Positions 1 through 8,006 of a stretch of DNA of 36,591 nucleotides are shown here, piece after piece. Position 1 is the first letter of the stretch. Each line of letters starts with the position of its first letter. The notes beneath the pieces were generated by a model, which was not told where the DNA came from, made no database searches, and saw only the letters and a list, made by a program, of their open reading frames with translations. Origin of the DNA: Gammaproteobacteria bacterium (lineage in GTDB: Bacteria > Pseudomonadota > Gammaproteobacteria > Thiohalobacterales > Thiohalobacteraceae); the NCBI GenBank assembly GCA_018819175.1, contig JAHJQQ010000044.1, forward strand, positions 1 to 36,591, read 5' to 3'. The translations under genes and the position numbers were made by a program.

Positions 1-85
1 CCCCTCTCCCTAACCCTCTCCCCGCAAGCGGGGAGAGGGGATAACCCCCCTCTCCCGCCGGGGCGGGAGAGGGTTGGGGAGAGGG
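1..85. repeat. Inverted pair of CCCTCTCCC/GGGAGAGGG elements
   Basis: Two elements lie head to head (1-40 and 46-85). Each carries the 9-mer GGGAGAGGG or its complement three times, so one arm can pair with either of two alternative partners. The same family recurs through the window (7396, 7604, 8883, 9105, 10961, 11460, 12018, 17088, 17131, 36476, 36543). Function is unknown; it does not encode a protein. Confidence 0.85.
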
Positions 86-159
86 TGGCGAAGTTCTTAA
101 ATCGAGCATATCTATGTCATGCCATCATGTAATGCTCAATAATTATCTGACAGATTATC

Positions 160-220
160 CGGGGTAAGACCGCTGTTTCCCCGGGTTCCGCTCCGCTTCA
201 TCCGGGCTACCCCGTGTCAT
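160..220. repeat. Degenerate CCGGGCTA palindromic repeat
   Basis: This short GC-rich palindromic stretch contains CCCGGGTTCCGCTCC and CATCCGGGCTACCCCG. Related remnants lie at 10999-11100 and inside the long repeat units (CCCGGGTTTC and CCAGGCTAC, 9463-9519). It sits downstream of the minus-strand gene ending at 236 and could shape its transcript end, but there is no T-run. Function is inferred only. Confidence 0.5.
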
Positions 221-235
221 CTGATCACGTAAACA

Positions 236-628
236 TCAATAAGCGGTGCTGGACAACAAGGCTGCTTCGACATCCTGTGCGGAAACAGGGTGGGTAAATA
301 CGGCGTGCAGTGGCAGGATATCGCTCAGCTTGTCGACATATTGCCGCTCCGATTTATCCACCAGCACAATGATCCGTGCCTTTGGCGCATATTTCTGCAG
401 ACTGAACAGAAACACATCCAGATTGCTGATGTTAACACCGGCGTAATTGTTGCCGTAACCATAAAAGAATTCAGCTACCACGAAATCCGGTTGTTGATCC
501 TTGAGTGCGCTGATGGCCTTGCGGGTCGAGGTCAGGCGGACTTCGGTGATGTTGTGGCGGTTATAGATTGTCGAGAGATCCGGATGCGTTGGTGACTCGA
601 TAATGGAGAACAAGATGCGCTGTAACAT
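236..628 (-). CDS. Small receiver-like (degenerate CheY-fold) protein
   Basis: This 130-residue protein has no signal peptide or membrane segment. The pattern resembles a response-regulator receiver domain: a beta strand near the start (RILFSIIE), a second at DFVVAEFF, a third at ARIIVLVD, and AVFTHP near the end where receivers usually have a Thr/Ser-Lys-Pro motif. The usual phospho-acceptor Asp position appears to be Glu (VVAEFF) and the conserved Lys is His (THP), so it is unlikely to be phosphorylated normally. It starts 3 bases after the stop of the upstream barrel gene, so the two are almost certainly one operon. The family assignment rests on pattern only; a target is unknown. Confidence 0.6.
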   Translation of the reverse strand: MLQRILFSIIESPTHPDLSTIYNRHNITEVRLTSTRKAISALKDQQPDFVVAEFFYGYGNNYAGVNISNLDVFLFSLQKYAPKARIIVLVDKSERQYVDKLSDILPLHAVFTHPVSAQDVEAALLSSTAY

Positions 629-631
629 CGT

Positions 632-1273
632 TTAGAAACGTGCGTTCAGGCCGGCATTGATTTCATATTGGCTGAAGCCGCTGCTATCGACGCGGGCGAT
701 ACAGGCGCCATTGCCGCAGAATATTTCGCTATCGCTGCTCAGTGCCGTGGCGTAGCCGCGCACCTCAAGACGCAGGCCGATATTTTTGGTCAGGAAAAAT
801 TTGTAACCACCCCCCAGTTGCAGCATGGCGCGGGTTTCCGAATCGAGCCGGTCGTCTTCGGGTGACATGTGCGTAACCCCTATGCCGGCGGAGATGAACG
901 GCTCGACACGGGGATCTCTCCAGACATAGGTTCCGCCAAAAGAAAAATAGTCTATATCCAGATCGAAGACGCGTTCCCCCACGAACAGCTGCGCGAGTTG
1001 CAGTTCGGAATCCTGATGACTGTAGAGAAACTCCCATTGGGTATTGGCATCGTGATCGATATTCAGGAGCAGGCCGTAACTGCCACCTTCGTCGAGATCC
1101 AGGTCCTCGCCACTGTTCGGGTCAGTGAAGTTGCCGCCGGATCGGTAACCGATCAGCGGTGTGATTTCCATGCCGGTGTTCATGGGTTCCGCATTCACAG
1201 TGAACGCGCCAAGCAGTAAGACCAATGTCATGCCGTAGCTGAACCGGGTTGCTGCGTTAGGTTTTGTGGCCAT
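632..1273 (-). CDS. Outer-membrane beta-barrel protein
   Basis: This 213-residue protein begins with a basic N-terminus and a hydrophobic signal segment ending near AFTVNA. The mature part has alternating strands rich in Gly, Tyr and Phe (YGLLLNI, WEFLYSHQ, FSFGGTYVW, FISAGIGVTHM, LQLGGGYKFFL, LRLEVRGYA) and ends in Phe (GLNARF), the terminal residue BamA substrates usually carry. Size and pattern fit a small eight-stranded OmpA-like or OmpW-like barrel without a C-terminal peptidoglycan domain. It is the first gene of an operon with the receiver-like protein. The precise subfamily and any ligand are unknown. Confidence 0.75.
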   Translation of the reverse strand: MATKPNAATRFSYGMTLVLLLGAFTVNAEPMNTGMEITPLIGYRSGGNFTDPNSGEDLDLDEGGSYGLLLNIDHDANTQWEFLYSHQDSELQLAQLFVGERVFDLDIDYFSFGGTYVWRDPRVEPFISAGIGVTHMSPEDDRLDSETRAMLQLGGGYKFFLTKNIGLRLEVRGYATALSSDSEIFCGNGACIARVDSSGFSQYEINAGLNARF

Positions 1274-1327
1274 GAACTATCCCTCAGTGTGGTTTCAACA
1301 GATTATAGCTGCTTCTCGTCCGTCCCT

Positions 1328-2500
1328 TTACTGCGCGGCCGGACGCCGACCGATGCTGGCCTCGGCCGTGAACGCCTTGCCGTCCCGCAGGCCGCGGAGC
1401 TTGAGTGTTGAACCGGGGGCATGTTCGGCGATCCGGTTCATGGAGTCGCGGGCATTGTTCACGGTCTGATCATCCAGCTCGGTAACAATATCGCCCGGCT
1501 GCAGACCGGCCTGTTCGGCCGGGCCGCCGCGCAACACGCCCGCGATCAGTACGCCCTGTGTCAAATCAATACCGAATGATTTCGCCAGCGCCGGGGTCAG
1601 ATCCTGCGCCTCGATGCCCAACCAGCCGCGCACGACTTCGCCGTGTTCGATGATTTGTTTCATCACGCCTTTGGCGAGGCTTTCGGGAATGGCGAAGCCA
1701 ATGCCCTGCGAACCACCGGATTTGCTGAAGATCGCCGTGTTGATCCCGATCAGTTCGCCGTGGGCATTGATCAGTGCGCCGCCGGAGTTGCCGGGATTGA
1801 TCGCGGCATCGGTCTGGATGAAATTCTCGAAGGTGTTGATACCGAGCTGATTGCGCCCGGTGGCACTGACAATGCCTTGTGTCACCGTTTGGCCGACACC
1901 GAAGGGATTGCCGATGGCCAGCACCACATCGCCTACGCGCAGTTGATTGGAGTTACCGACAATGATACTGGGCAGCGCATCGGCTTCGATCTTGAGCACG
2001 GCGAGATCGGTATCGGGATCGACACCCACCACAGTGGCCTGGAGACTGCGGCCATCGCTGATCATGACCTGAATCTGATCGGCGTTGGCCACGACATGAT
2101 TGTTGGTCAGCACATAACCCTGCGCGCTGAGAATCACGCCCGAGCCCAGACTGGTCTGCAGACGTTGCCGATCGCCGCTGTATGTGTCACCGAAGAAATA
2201 CTGGAACAGGGGATCGTTGAGCAGTGGATGCGCCTGCTGGGTGATCAGCTTGGCGGTGTAGACATTTACCACGGCGGGCGCGGCGCGTTCGACGGCATCG
2301 GCATAGGAGACCGGCCCGGACCAATCACCCTTGATAGATGCGGGGATGGATGCGGGCGCGCTGTTTTGATGTTCGCGGACTTCGACGATAGCGGGTTCGT
2401 TGCGGAACAGATCGGGTTTGAGCAGCAGCAACACCGCGGCCGCGACCAGACCGACGGTAATGGTCTGGAAGAGAAATGTAATGAGTTTGCGAAATACCAT
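1328..2500 (-). CDS. algW: DegS/AlgW-type periplasmic serine endoprotease
   Basis: This 390-residue trypsin-like HtrA protease has one N-terminal membrane anchor (about residues 5-25, LITFLFQTITVGLVAAAVLL). The protease domain shows the triad His in LTNNHVVANA, Asp in DPDTDLAVLKI and Ser in NPGNSGGAL. A single PDZ domain (about 285-380, including GWLGIEAQDL and GGPAEQAGLQPGDIV) follows. One PDZ plus an N-terminal anchor is the DegS/AlgW layout, distinct from two-PDZ DegP. DegS/AlgW senses unfolded outer-membrane proteins and cleaves the anti-sigma factor RseA/MucA. I chose the ATG at 2498-2500 because the reading frame upstream has no plausible domain and overlaps the divergent Nif3 gene. The gene is divergent from nif3 with 60 bases between. 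Confidence 0.9.
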   Translation of the reverse strand: MVFRKLITFLFQTITVGLVAAAVLLLLKPDLFRNEPAIVEVREHQNSAPASIPASIKGDWSGPVSYADAVERAAPAVVNVYTAKLITQQAHPLLNDPLFQYFFGDTYSGDRQRLQTSLGSGVILSAQGYVLTNNHVVANADQIQVMISDGRSLQATVVGVDPDTDLAVLKIEADALPSIIVGNSNQLRVGDVVLAIGNPFGVGQTVTQGIVSATGRNQLGINTFENFIQTDAAINPGNSGGALINAHGELIGINTAIFSKSGGSQGIGFAIPESLAKGVMKQIIEHGEVVRGWLGIEAQDLTPALAKSFGIDLTQGVLIAGVLRGGPAEQAGLQPGDIVTELDDQTVNNARDSMNRIAEHAPGSTLKLRGLRDGKAFTAEASIGRRPAAQ

Positions 2501-2560
2501 GATTGGATTACCCTGTTCCGCGTGGCACGTGCGCCGCAGTTTAGCAACAAAAAGGTCGTC

Positions 2561-3331
2561 ATGATTAATCTCCACGAACTGACCCGTTACACCAATCAAC
2601 TGCTGAATATCGACAACTTCCAGGACTATTGCCCGAATGGGCTGCAGGTCGAGGGTCGCCGTGAAGTACGCAAACTGGTGAGCGGTGTCACTGCCAGTCA
2701 GGCGTTGGTTGATGCCGCGATCGCGGCCGGGGCCGATGCGCTGTTGGTGCATCATGGCTATTTCTGGAAGGGCGAGGATCCCTGTGTGACTGGAATGAAA
2801 CGGCGCCGGCTGGCGAGTTTGCTGGGTGCCGACATCAGTCTGCTTGCATACCATTTGCCTTTGGATGCGCACCCTGAACTGGGCAATAACGCGCAATTGG
2901 GTGCACTGCTGAACATTCCCGTCGAGGGGTGGTTCGGTAGCGGACGTGGGCCAGGCATTGGGCCAGACATCGCCTGTTATGGCACGCTGCCGCAGGCCTG
3001 GGCCGCTGCAGCATTTGAGACACATATTGCTGCAGTGCTCGGGCGCGCGCCGCAATTCATCGCCGGCGGCGAACACAAAATCCGCCGCGTCGGTTGGTGC
3101 ACGGGTGCCGCGCAGTCTTATATTGATGCTGCCGCTGCACTGGGCCTCGATGCCTTCATCAGTGGCGAAATCTCCGAACCCACGGTGCACGTGGCGCGCG
3201 AAGCTGGCATTCATTTCTTTGCGGCCGGCCACCATGCCACCGAACGCTACGGTGTTCAGGCGCTGGCGGCTCACTTAAGCACCCATTTCGGTCTGGAGCA
3301 CGAATTCCTGGATCTGGATAATCCGGCATAA
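2561..3331 (+). CDS. Nif3-like dinuclear metal centre protein (YbgI family)
   Basis: This 256-residue protein has the NIF3/YbgI fold. Diagnostic segments are the N-terminal DYCPNGLQVEG, the metal-binding histidines in LLVHHGYFW, and the C-terminal ligands in GEISEPTVHVA and AAGHHATERYGV. The family forms hexameric rings with a two-metal site in each subunit. Its biochemical role is not firmly established, although GTP cyclohydrolase and hydrolase activities have been proposed. The ATG at 2561 matches the family N-terminus (MINLHELTRYTNQLL); an extended upstream frame is spurious. Nif3 next to algW, upstream of petABC, is the order expected in this lineage. Confidence 0.9.
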   Translation: MINLHELTRYTNQLLNIDNFQDYCPNGLQVEGRREVRKLVSGVTASQALVDAAIAAGADALLVHHGYFWKGEDPCVTGMKRRRLASLLGADISLLAYHLPLDAHPELGNNAQLGALLNIPVEGWFGSGRGPGIGPDIACYGTLPQAWAAAAFETHIAAVLGRAPQFIAGGEHKIRRVGWCTGAAQSYIDAAAALGLDAFISGEISEPTVHVAREAGIHFFAAGHHATERYGVQALAAHLSTHFGLEHEFLDLDNPA

Positions 3332-3571
3332 ATCAATGAGCTGGGACGCTTTGCTTGACCTGCCGTGGCAGTTAATAGAAGCTATGCGGCTTGTTGAGCT
3401 GCTGGGGCGCACTCCGGAACCATCGGACGCGCCAGTCCGCGCCAAATCGTATAGAATTACCCGCCTTTGCGCGGACCTGTAAACGTCCAGCCGCCGCGCG
3501 GCGTTGCAGCTGCCCCGAGGCCCTAGGCCGAATAACTGAATTTATAAAGCAGACAACCCTGGAGAGCCTTA

Positions 3572-4165
3572 ATGAGTACTGATGGCGTAGATACCAGCCG
3601 GCGTCGCTTTCTGACCGCTGCCGCCTCGGTTGTAGGTGGTGTTGGTGCCGTGTACGTGGCATATCCTTTCCTGGCTTCGATGGCGCCGAGCGAACGTGCT
3701 CGCGCGGCAGGCGCGCCGGTGGAAGCGGATATCAGCAAGCTGGAGCCCGGACAGAAAATCAATGTCGAATGGCGCGGCAAGCCGGTGTGGGTGGTGAAAC
3801 GCACCCCGGAAATGCTGGACGCCCTGGCGAGCCTGGATGCGACGCGTGCCGACCCGAATTCCGAAGTCCCGCAGCAGCCGGACTATGCCAAGAATGCCTA
3901 CCGTTCCATCAAGCCGGAGATCCTGGTGATGGTCGGTATCTGCACCCACCTGGGTTGCTCACCGACCTATAAGCCGGAAGTCGCGCCGGAAGATATGGGT
4001 CCGGACTGGAAGGGCGGTTTCTTCTGCCCCTGCCATGGTTCGAAATTCGATCTCGCCGGTCGCGTTCAGAGCGGTTTGCCGGCCCCCACCAACCTGATCG
4101 TCCCGCCGCACCGCTATGTCGGTGAGTCGGTGATCCTGATCGGTGACGACCAAGGAGTTGCATAA
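3572..4165 (+). CDS. petA: Ubiquinol-cytochrome c reductase Rieske iron-sulfur subunit
   Basis: This 197-residue protein is the Rieske subunit of the cytochrome bc1 complex and passes electrons from ubiquinol at the Qo site to cytochrome c1. The N-terminus has a twin-arginine-like signal (SRRRFLTAAAS) followed by one membrane segment (VVGGVGAVYVAYPFLASM). The [2Fe-2S] cluster is bound by the Cys and His residues of CTHLGCSP and CPCHGSKFD, with the two extra cysteines forming the usual disulfide. The start has GGAG eleven bases upstream. It is first in petABC, with 2 bases before petB. The 240-base leader holds no convincing promoter that I could fix. Confidence 0.96.
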   Translation: MSTDGVDTSRRRFLTAAASVVGGVGAVYVAYPFLASMAPSERARAAGAPVEADISKLEPGQKINVEWRGKPVWVVKRTPEMLDALASLDATRADPNSEVPQQPDYAKNAYRSIKPEILVMVGICTHLGCSPTYKPEVAPEDMGPDWKGGFFCPCHGSKFDLAGRVQSGLPAPTNLIVPPHRYVGESVILIGDDQGVA

Positions 4166-4167
4166 CC

Positions 4168-5421
4168 ATGGGTGCTGAAAGAACCGATAAGTGGCAGGGC
4201 GGTATCCTCGGCTGGATCGATGATCGCTTCCCGCTCAGCGCCATGTGGAATGACCACCTGGCCAAATACTACGCCCCGAAGAACTTCAACTTCTGGTACT
4301 TCTTTGGCTCATTGGCGCTGCTGGTGCTGGTGATCCAGCTGGTATCCGGTATCTTCCTCACCATGAACTACAAGCCCGACGCGGAGCGTGCCTTTGCTTC
4401 GGTCGAGTACATCATGCGTGATGTGGAGTGGGGCTGGCTGATCCGCTACGTCCATTCGACGGGTGCCTCGGCGTTCTTCATTGTGGTGTATCTGCATATG
4501 TTCCGCGGCATGCTCTACGGTTCCTATCAGAAACCGCGCGAGCTGATCTGGATCTTCGGTTGCATGATCTATCTGGCATTGATGGCCGAGGCCTTCTTCG
4601 GTTATCTGCTGCCCTGGGGTCAGATGTCGTTCTGGGGCGCGCAGGTGATTGTGAACCTGTTCGCCGCCATTCCGATCATCGGTGAAGACCTGTCGATCTG
4701 GATTCGCGGTGATTACGTGATCGCCGATGCCACCTTGAATCGCTTCTTCGCGTTCCATGTTGCCGCGGTGCCGCTGGTGCTGATCGGCCTGATCGTCGCG
4801 CACATCCTGGCGCTGCACGAAGTCGGCTCGAACAATCCCGATGGTGTCGAGATCAAGAAGAAGAAGGATGCCAATGGCATCCCGCTGGACGGTATTCCCT
4901 TCCACCCGTATTACACGGTTAAGGACATCGTTGGCGTGGTGGTGTTCCTGATCTTCTTCGCGATCATCGTATTCTTCATCCCGGACGGGGGTGGCTACTT
5001 CCTGGAACCGCCGAATTTCGAGCCGGCCGATCCATTGAAGACCCCGCCGCACATCGCGCCGGTCTGGTACTTCACGCCGTTCTACGCGATTCTGCGCGCG
5101 GTGCCGAGTTTCGCCGGCACACAGGTCTGGGGTGTCATCGCCATGGGTGCGGCGGTGGTGATCCTGTTCTTCCTACCCTGGCTGGACCGCAGCCCGGTCA
5201 AGTCGATCCGCTATCGTGGCCCGATCTACAAGACTGCGCTGGGATTGTTTGTGGTGAATTTCATTGTGCTGGGTTATCTGGGCACGCAGCCGGCAACGCC
5301 TGGCATGACGTTGCTGGCACAGATCGGAACAACCTATTACCTGGCGTTTTTCCTCCTGATGCCCATCTACACCAAGATGGACAAGTGCAAGCCGGTTCCG
5401 GAAAGGGTGACAAGCAAATGA
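4168..5421 (+). CDS. petB: Cytochrome b subunit of the bc1 complex
   Basis: This 417-residue multi-spanning protein carries hemes bL and bH and both quinone sites. Histidine ligand pairs are visible in helix B (YVHSTGASAFFIVVYLHMF) and helix D (FAFHVAAVPLVLIGLIVAH). The Qo motif, PEWY in many organisms, reads PVWY here (APVWYFTPFYAILR); PVWY is a known variant in beta- and gammaproteobacteria. Length is normal for the long, non-split cytochrome b. The gene begins 2 bases after petA and its stop overlaps the petC start (ATGA at 5418-5421), which implies translational coupling. Confidence 0.96.
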   Translation: MGAERTDKWQGGILGWIDDRFPLSAMWNDHLAKYYAPKNFNFWYFFGSLALLVLVIQLVSGIFLTMNYKPDAERAFASVEYIMRDVEWGWLIRYVHSTGASAFFIVVYLHMFRGMLYGSYQKPRELIWIFGCMIYLALMAEAFFGYLLPWGQMSFWGAQVIVNLFAAIPIIGEDLSIWIRGDYVIADATLNRFFAFHVAAVPLVLIGLIVAHILALHEVGSNNPDGVEIKKKKDANGIPLDGIPFHPYYTVKDIVGVVVFLIFFAIIVFFIPDGGGYFLEPPNFEPADPLKTPPHIAPVWYFTPFYAILRAVPSFAGTQVWGVIAMGAAVVILFFLPWLDRSPVKSIRYRGPIYKTALGLFVVNFIVLGYLGTQPATPGMTLLAQIGTTYYLAFFLLMPIYTKMDKCKPVPERVTSK

Positions 5422-6155
5422 GAAAGATAATTCTGAGCTTTCTGTTGGTATTGCTGCCGACTCTGACCTTCGCGGCCGGTGGTGGTGTGCATCTGGACAA
5501 GGCCGACATCGATCTGCACAACAACCAGTCGCTGCAGCGCGGTGCCAAGTTGTTCATGAACTACTGCCTGAGTTGCCATTCCGCGCAGTTCCAGCGTTAC
5601 AACCGTATGGCCCGCGATATTGGTCTGACCGACGATCAGGTGATCGAGAACCTGATGTTCGCCAGCGACAAGGTCGGCAGCACCATGACCATCGCCATGA
5701 GCCGTGCCGATGGCAAGGCCTGGTTTGGCGCCGCGCCGCCGGATCTGTCCCTGGTCGCGCGTTCCCGCGGTGCGGACTGGTTGTACACCTATCTGCGTAC
5801 CTTCTATGTCGACGAGTCGCGGCCTTTCGGTGTGAACAATGTCGTGTTCCCGAGCGTCGGCATGCCGAATGTCCTGTGGGAACTGCAAGGCGTGCAAAAG
5901 CCGGTGTTCAAGACCGTCGAGCATGATGGCGAGAGCAAGGAAGTCCTTGATCACCTGGAACTGGCTGAGCCGGGTACGCGTACGCCGGCCGAGTTCGATA
6001 AGGATGTGCGTGACCTGGTCGCCTTCCTGGCCTATGTCAGTGAGCCGGTGCAGTTGGAACGCAAGGCGCTGGGCGTGAAAGTGATCCTCTTCCTGCTGGT
6101 GTTCCTGGTGGTTGCCTACCTGCTCAAGAAAGAGTTCTGGAAAGATATACATTGA
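5418..6155 (+). CDS. petC: Cytochrome c1 subunit of the bc1 complex
   Basis: This 245-residue cytochrome c1 has a cleavable signal peptide (MRKIILSFLLVLLPTLTFAA), a single covalent heme motif CLSCH near residue 45, and a likely axial Met in TIAMSRADG. A C-terminal membrane anchor (VILFLLVFLVVAYLL) is followed by a basic tail. It hands electrons from the Rieske centre to soluble cytochrome c. The ATG at 5418 gives a proper signal peptide; the longer frame starting at 5385 reads through the end of petB and is unlikely. It completes the petABC operon. Confidence 0.95.
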   Translation: MRKIILSFLLVLLPTLTFAAGGGVHLDKADIDLHNNQSLQRGAKLFMNYCLSCHSAQFQRYNRMARDIGLTDDQVIENLMFASDKVGSTMTIAMSRADGKAWFGAAPPDLSLVARSRGADWLYTYLRTFYVDESRPFGVNNVVFPSVGMPNVLWELQGVQKPVFKTVEHDGESKEVLDHLELAEPGTRTPAEFDKDVRDLVAFLAYVSEPVQLERKALGVKVILFLLVFLVVAYLLKKEFWKDIH

Positions 6156-6164
6156 TGTCACGTA

Positions 6165-6216
6165 CGACAGGCGGCACAGACGGGAACCAAGCGTTCCTGG
6201 CCTGTGTCGCCTGTCG
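6165..6216 (+). terminator. Long hairpin between petC and sspA
   Basis: The arms CGACAGGCG / CGCCTGTCG, extended by CACAG / CTGTG and GGAAC / GTTCC, form one imperfect stem that fills most of the 97-base petC-sspA gap. The sequence after it (CTGTTATAAG) lacks a T-run, so this may be a weak terminator, an RNA processing site or a transcript-stabilising stem rather than a full intrinsic terminator. Confidence 0.5.
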
Positions 6217-6252
6217 CTGTTATAAGCGGACCAAGAACGAGGAGATTCGTCC

Positions 6253-6879
6253 ATGGCCCTAGTTGCCAATCGACGTTCAGTGATGACGCTGTTTTCAGAC
6301 GCCCTGTGTCCTTACAGTCACCGGACCAGGATCGTACTGGCGGAAAAGAGCATCACCGTTGAGGTCGTGAATATCGATCCGGATAACAAACCGGAAGATC
6401 TGATTGATCTCAACCCGTACCAGACCGTACCCACCCTGGTGGATCGTGAACTGGTGCTGTACGGTTCCCGTGTCATCATGGAATACCTGGACGAGCGGTT
6501 TCCACATCCGCCGCTGATGCCGGTAGACCCGGTGTCGCGTGCCAAGTCACGGCTGGCCATGTACCGCATCGACAAGGATTGGTACAGCCTGCTCACGGAT
6601 ATCGAATCCAAGGGTGAGAAGAACTCCGCCAAGGCCAAGAAGATGCTGCGCGACAGCATTGCCTCGACGGCCGATGTCTTCGCGGCGTTCCCGTATTTCC
6701 TTGGCGATGAATTCAGCCTGATGGACTGTTACGTCGCCCCGTTGCTGTGGCGTTTGCCCTATTACAAGATCGACCTGCCGAAACAGGCCAAGCCGATACT
6801 CGACTATGCCGAGCGGGTGTTCCGCCGCGAATCCTTCAAACTCAGCCTCACCGAGGCCGAGATCGAGATGCGTGAATAA
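6253..6879 (+). CDS. sspA: Stringent starvation protein A
   Basis: This 208-residue protein has a glutathione-S-transferase fold. The N-terminal thioredoxin-like half (MTLFSDALCPYSHRTRIVL, NPYQTVPTLVDRELVLYGS) is followed by an all-helical half with FLGDEFSLMDCYVAPLLWR. SspA binds RNA polymerase holoenzyme and adjusts transcription under starvation and acid stress; it is not thought to act as a glutathione transferase. It sits downstream of petABC and upstream of sspB, the standard gammaproteobacterial order. GAGGAG lies about ten bases before the ATG. Confidence 0.94.
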   Translation: MALVANRRSVMTLFSDALCPYSHRTRIVLAEKSITVEVVNIDPDNKPEDLIDLNPYQTVPTLVDRELVLYGSRVIMEYLDERFPHPPLMPVDPVSRAKSRLAMYRIDKDWYSLLTDIESKGEKNSAKAKKMLRDSIASTADVFAAFPYFLGDEFSLMDCYVAPLLWRLPYYKIDLPKQAKPILDYAERVFRRESFKLSLTEAEIEMRE

Positions 6880-6880
6880 A

Positions 6881-6967
6881 TCAGGTGCGAGGTGCGAGGT
6901 TCTAGGGCCGAGAAAAAAGACAATCCTGCGCTTTCCTAGCACCTCGGCCCTAGAACCTAGGACCTGA
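6881..6967. repeat. Palindromic element between sspA and sspB
   Basis: The arms share TCAGGT and AGGTTCTAGGGCCGAG (6881-6912 and, inverted, 6943-6967), with the left arm enlarged by a tandem GTGCGAG repeat. The loop is about 30 bases. The element fills nearly the whole sspA-sspB gap and leaves only six bases before the sspB ATG, with no visible ribosome-binding site there. A related TTCTAGGAGCTAGGAGC tract overlaps the end of rlmB at 36329-36350. Confidence 0.75.
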
Positions 6968-6973
6968 TGTTAT

Positions 6974-7360
6974 ATGACCTCCAGCCGTCCCTATCTCATC
7001 CGCGCTATCAACGAATGGATTCTGGATAACGCGCTGACGCCGTATCTGCTGGTGAATGCAGAGGCTGCCGGCGTGGAAGTGCCGCGGCAATATGTCGACA
7101 AGGGCAAGATCGTGCTCAATATCAATCCGGGCGCGATCGTCGGCCTGCAAATCTTCAACGACCGCATTGAGTTCAATGCGCGTTTCAGCGGTACCCCCAT
7201 GCAAGTGATCATACCGATCGGCGCGGTCCTGGCGATCTACGCTCAGGAAAACGGCCGTGGCATGATGTTCAACGAAGATGAGGACGAGGACCAGCCGCCG
7301 CCGGACAGTCCTGACAGCCCGCCACGGGTTAGTCGTCCTTCGTTGAAGGTGGTCAAGTAA
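6974..7360 (+). CDS. sspB: ClpXP specificity-enhancing factor SspB
   Basis: This 128-residue adaptor delivers ssrA-tagged proteins to ClpXP. The folded N-terminal domain (about 1-105) has the usual MTSSRPYLIRAINEWILDN opening. It is followed by an acidic, proline-rich flexible linker (NEDEDEDQPPPDSPDSPP) and a short C-terminal ClpX-binding tail, SLKVVK, matching the LRVVK-type tail of E. coli SspB. All functional parts are present. The palindrome upstream removes any obvious ribosome-binding site, so translation may depend on the transcript structure or on coupling. Confidence 0.94.
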   Translation: MTSSRPYLIRAINEWILDNALTPYLLVNAEAAGVEVPRQYVDKGKIVLNINPGAIVGLQIFNDRIEFNARFSGTPMQVIIPIGAVLAIYAQENGRGMMFNEDEDEDQPPPDSPDSPPRVSRPSLKVVK

Positions 7361-7395
7361 CCTGTTCCTGTCATGACTTGAAACTCCGAATCGTT

Positions 7396-7574
7396 CCCTC
7401 TCCCCTCGTGGGAGAGGGTTAGGGAGAGGGGCGACGGCATCAGCCGTTGTCTTTTTTCTTTGGCCTTCCGGCTTTACTCATTCATTTCACACCAGCGATA
7501 CACCTCAGCTTATCTTTCGCCCTCGCTGGGCGAGGTACTTTTCTTTGCTTCGCAAAAGAAAGAGTGCCCGAAGG
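7396..7574 (+). repeat. Array module M1 (forward, short unit)
   Basis: This is the first of seven copies of a structured module. Order within it: a CCCTCTCCC element (7396-7431), a CAGCCGTTG stretch, an AT-rich ATTCATTTCAC stretch, a CGCCCTCGCTGGGCG hairpin, a CTTTTCTTTG-CTTCGC-type hairpin (damaged here by a small deletion), and the end box CCCGAAGG. It is followed by only about 29 bases (ATGGTTTAAGTAGC... to TTAGCGT) before the next module, so no gene is carried. Confidence 0.85.
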
Positions 7575-7603
7575 ATGGTTTAAGTAGCTGGACTGATTAG
7601 CGT

Positions 7604-8006
7604 CCCCTCTCCCATTGTGGGAGAGGGCCAGGGAGAGGGGGAACGGCGCCAGCCGTTGCTTGTTTTCTCGAAGCTGCTGGCGTGGTTAATTCATTTCACG
7701 CCAGCGATACACCTGAACCTTCCTTTCGCCCTATGCTGGGCGAGGCACTTTTCTTTGCTTCGCCAAAGAAAAGCTACCCAAAAGAAAGGCGACCCGAAGG
7801 CTTGCCCGCTACGCGGGTTCCCTGCGCTTCTCGGGTCAATCGGCGCGCGCCTGACTCGCCGGCCGAAAACCACGGCCGGCTCAAACACGAGGCGCGCTTT
7901 CCCCGATTGCCCCTGCGATGCTCGGCTGCGCCTACGGGGCTGGAAGTCAAAACCCTTTCTCCGTAGCCTGGGTGGAACGTAGTGAAACCCGGGTTGCGCT
8001 TGCTCA
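7604..8006 (+). repeat. Array module M2 with long structured tail
   Basis: The module (7604-7800, ending CCCGAAGG) is followed by a GC-rich tail of about 200 bases with several stems (CCCGCTACGCGGG, GCCGGCCG...CGGCCGGC, GCTCGGCTGCGCCTACGG). It ends in a palindrome built on GTAGCCTGGGT and GAAACCCGGG (7963-8006). Short frames through it (reading like SPKKSYPKERRPEG) recur in every copy because the DNA is repeated; I do not regard them as genes. The tail matches that of M4 almost base for base. Confidence 0.85.

Noticed and set aside
1643..2560. N-terminal extension of the Nif3 protein
   Set aside because: This part is an open frame antisense to algW, rich in His/Asp/Gly with no domain; Nif3 proteins start where ATG 2561 lies.
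1328..3274. Single 648-residue protein on the minus strand
   Set aside because: Only the C-terminal 390 residues are an HtrA protease. The N-terminal part is the reverse of the nif3 gene; the real start is at 2500.
4309..5052. 247-residue minus-strand frame
   Set aside because: Antisense to petB; a His/Gln/Asp-rich composition of this kind is a shadow of membrane-protein codons.
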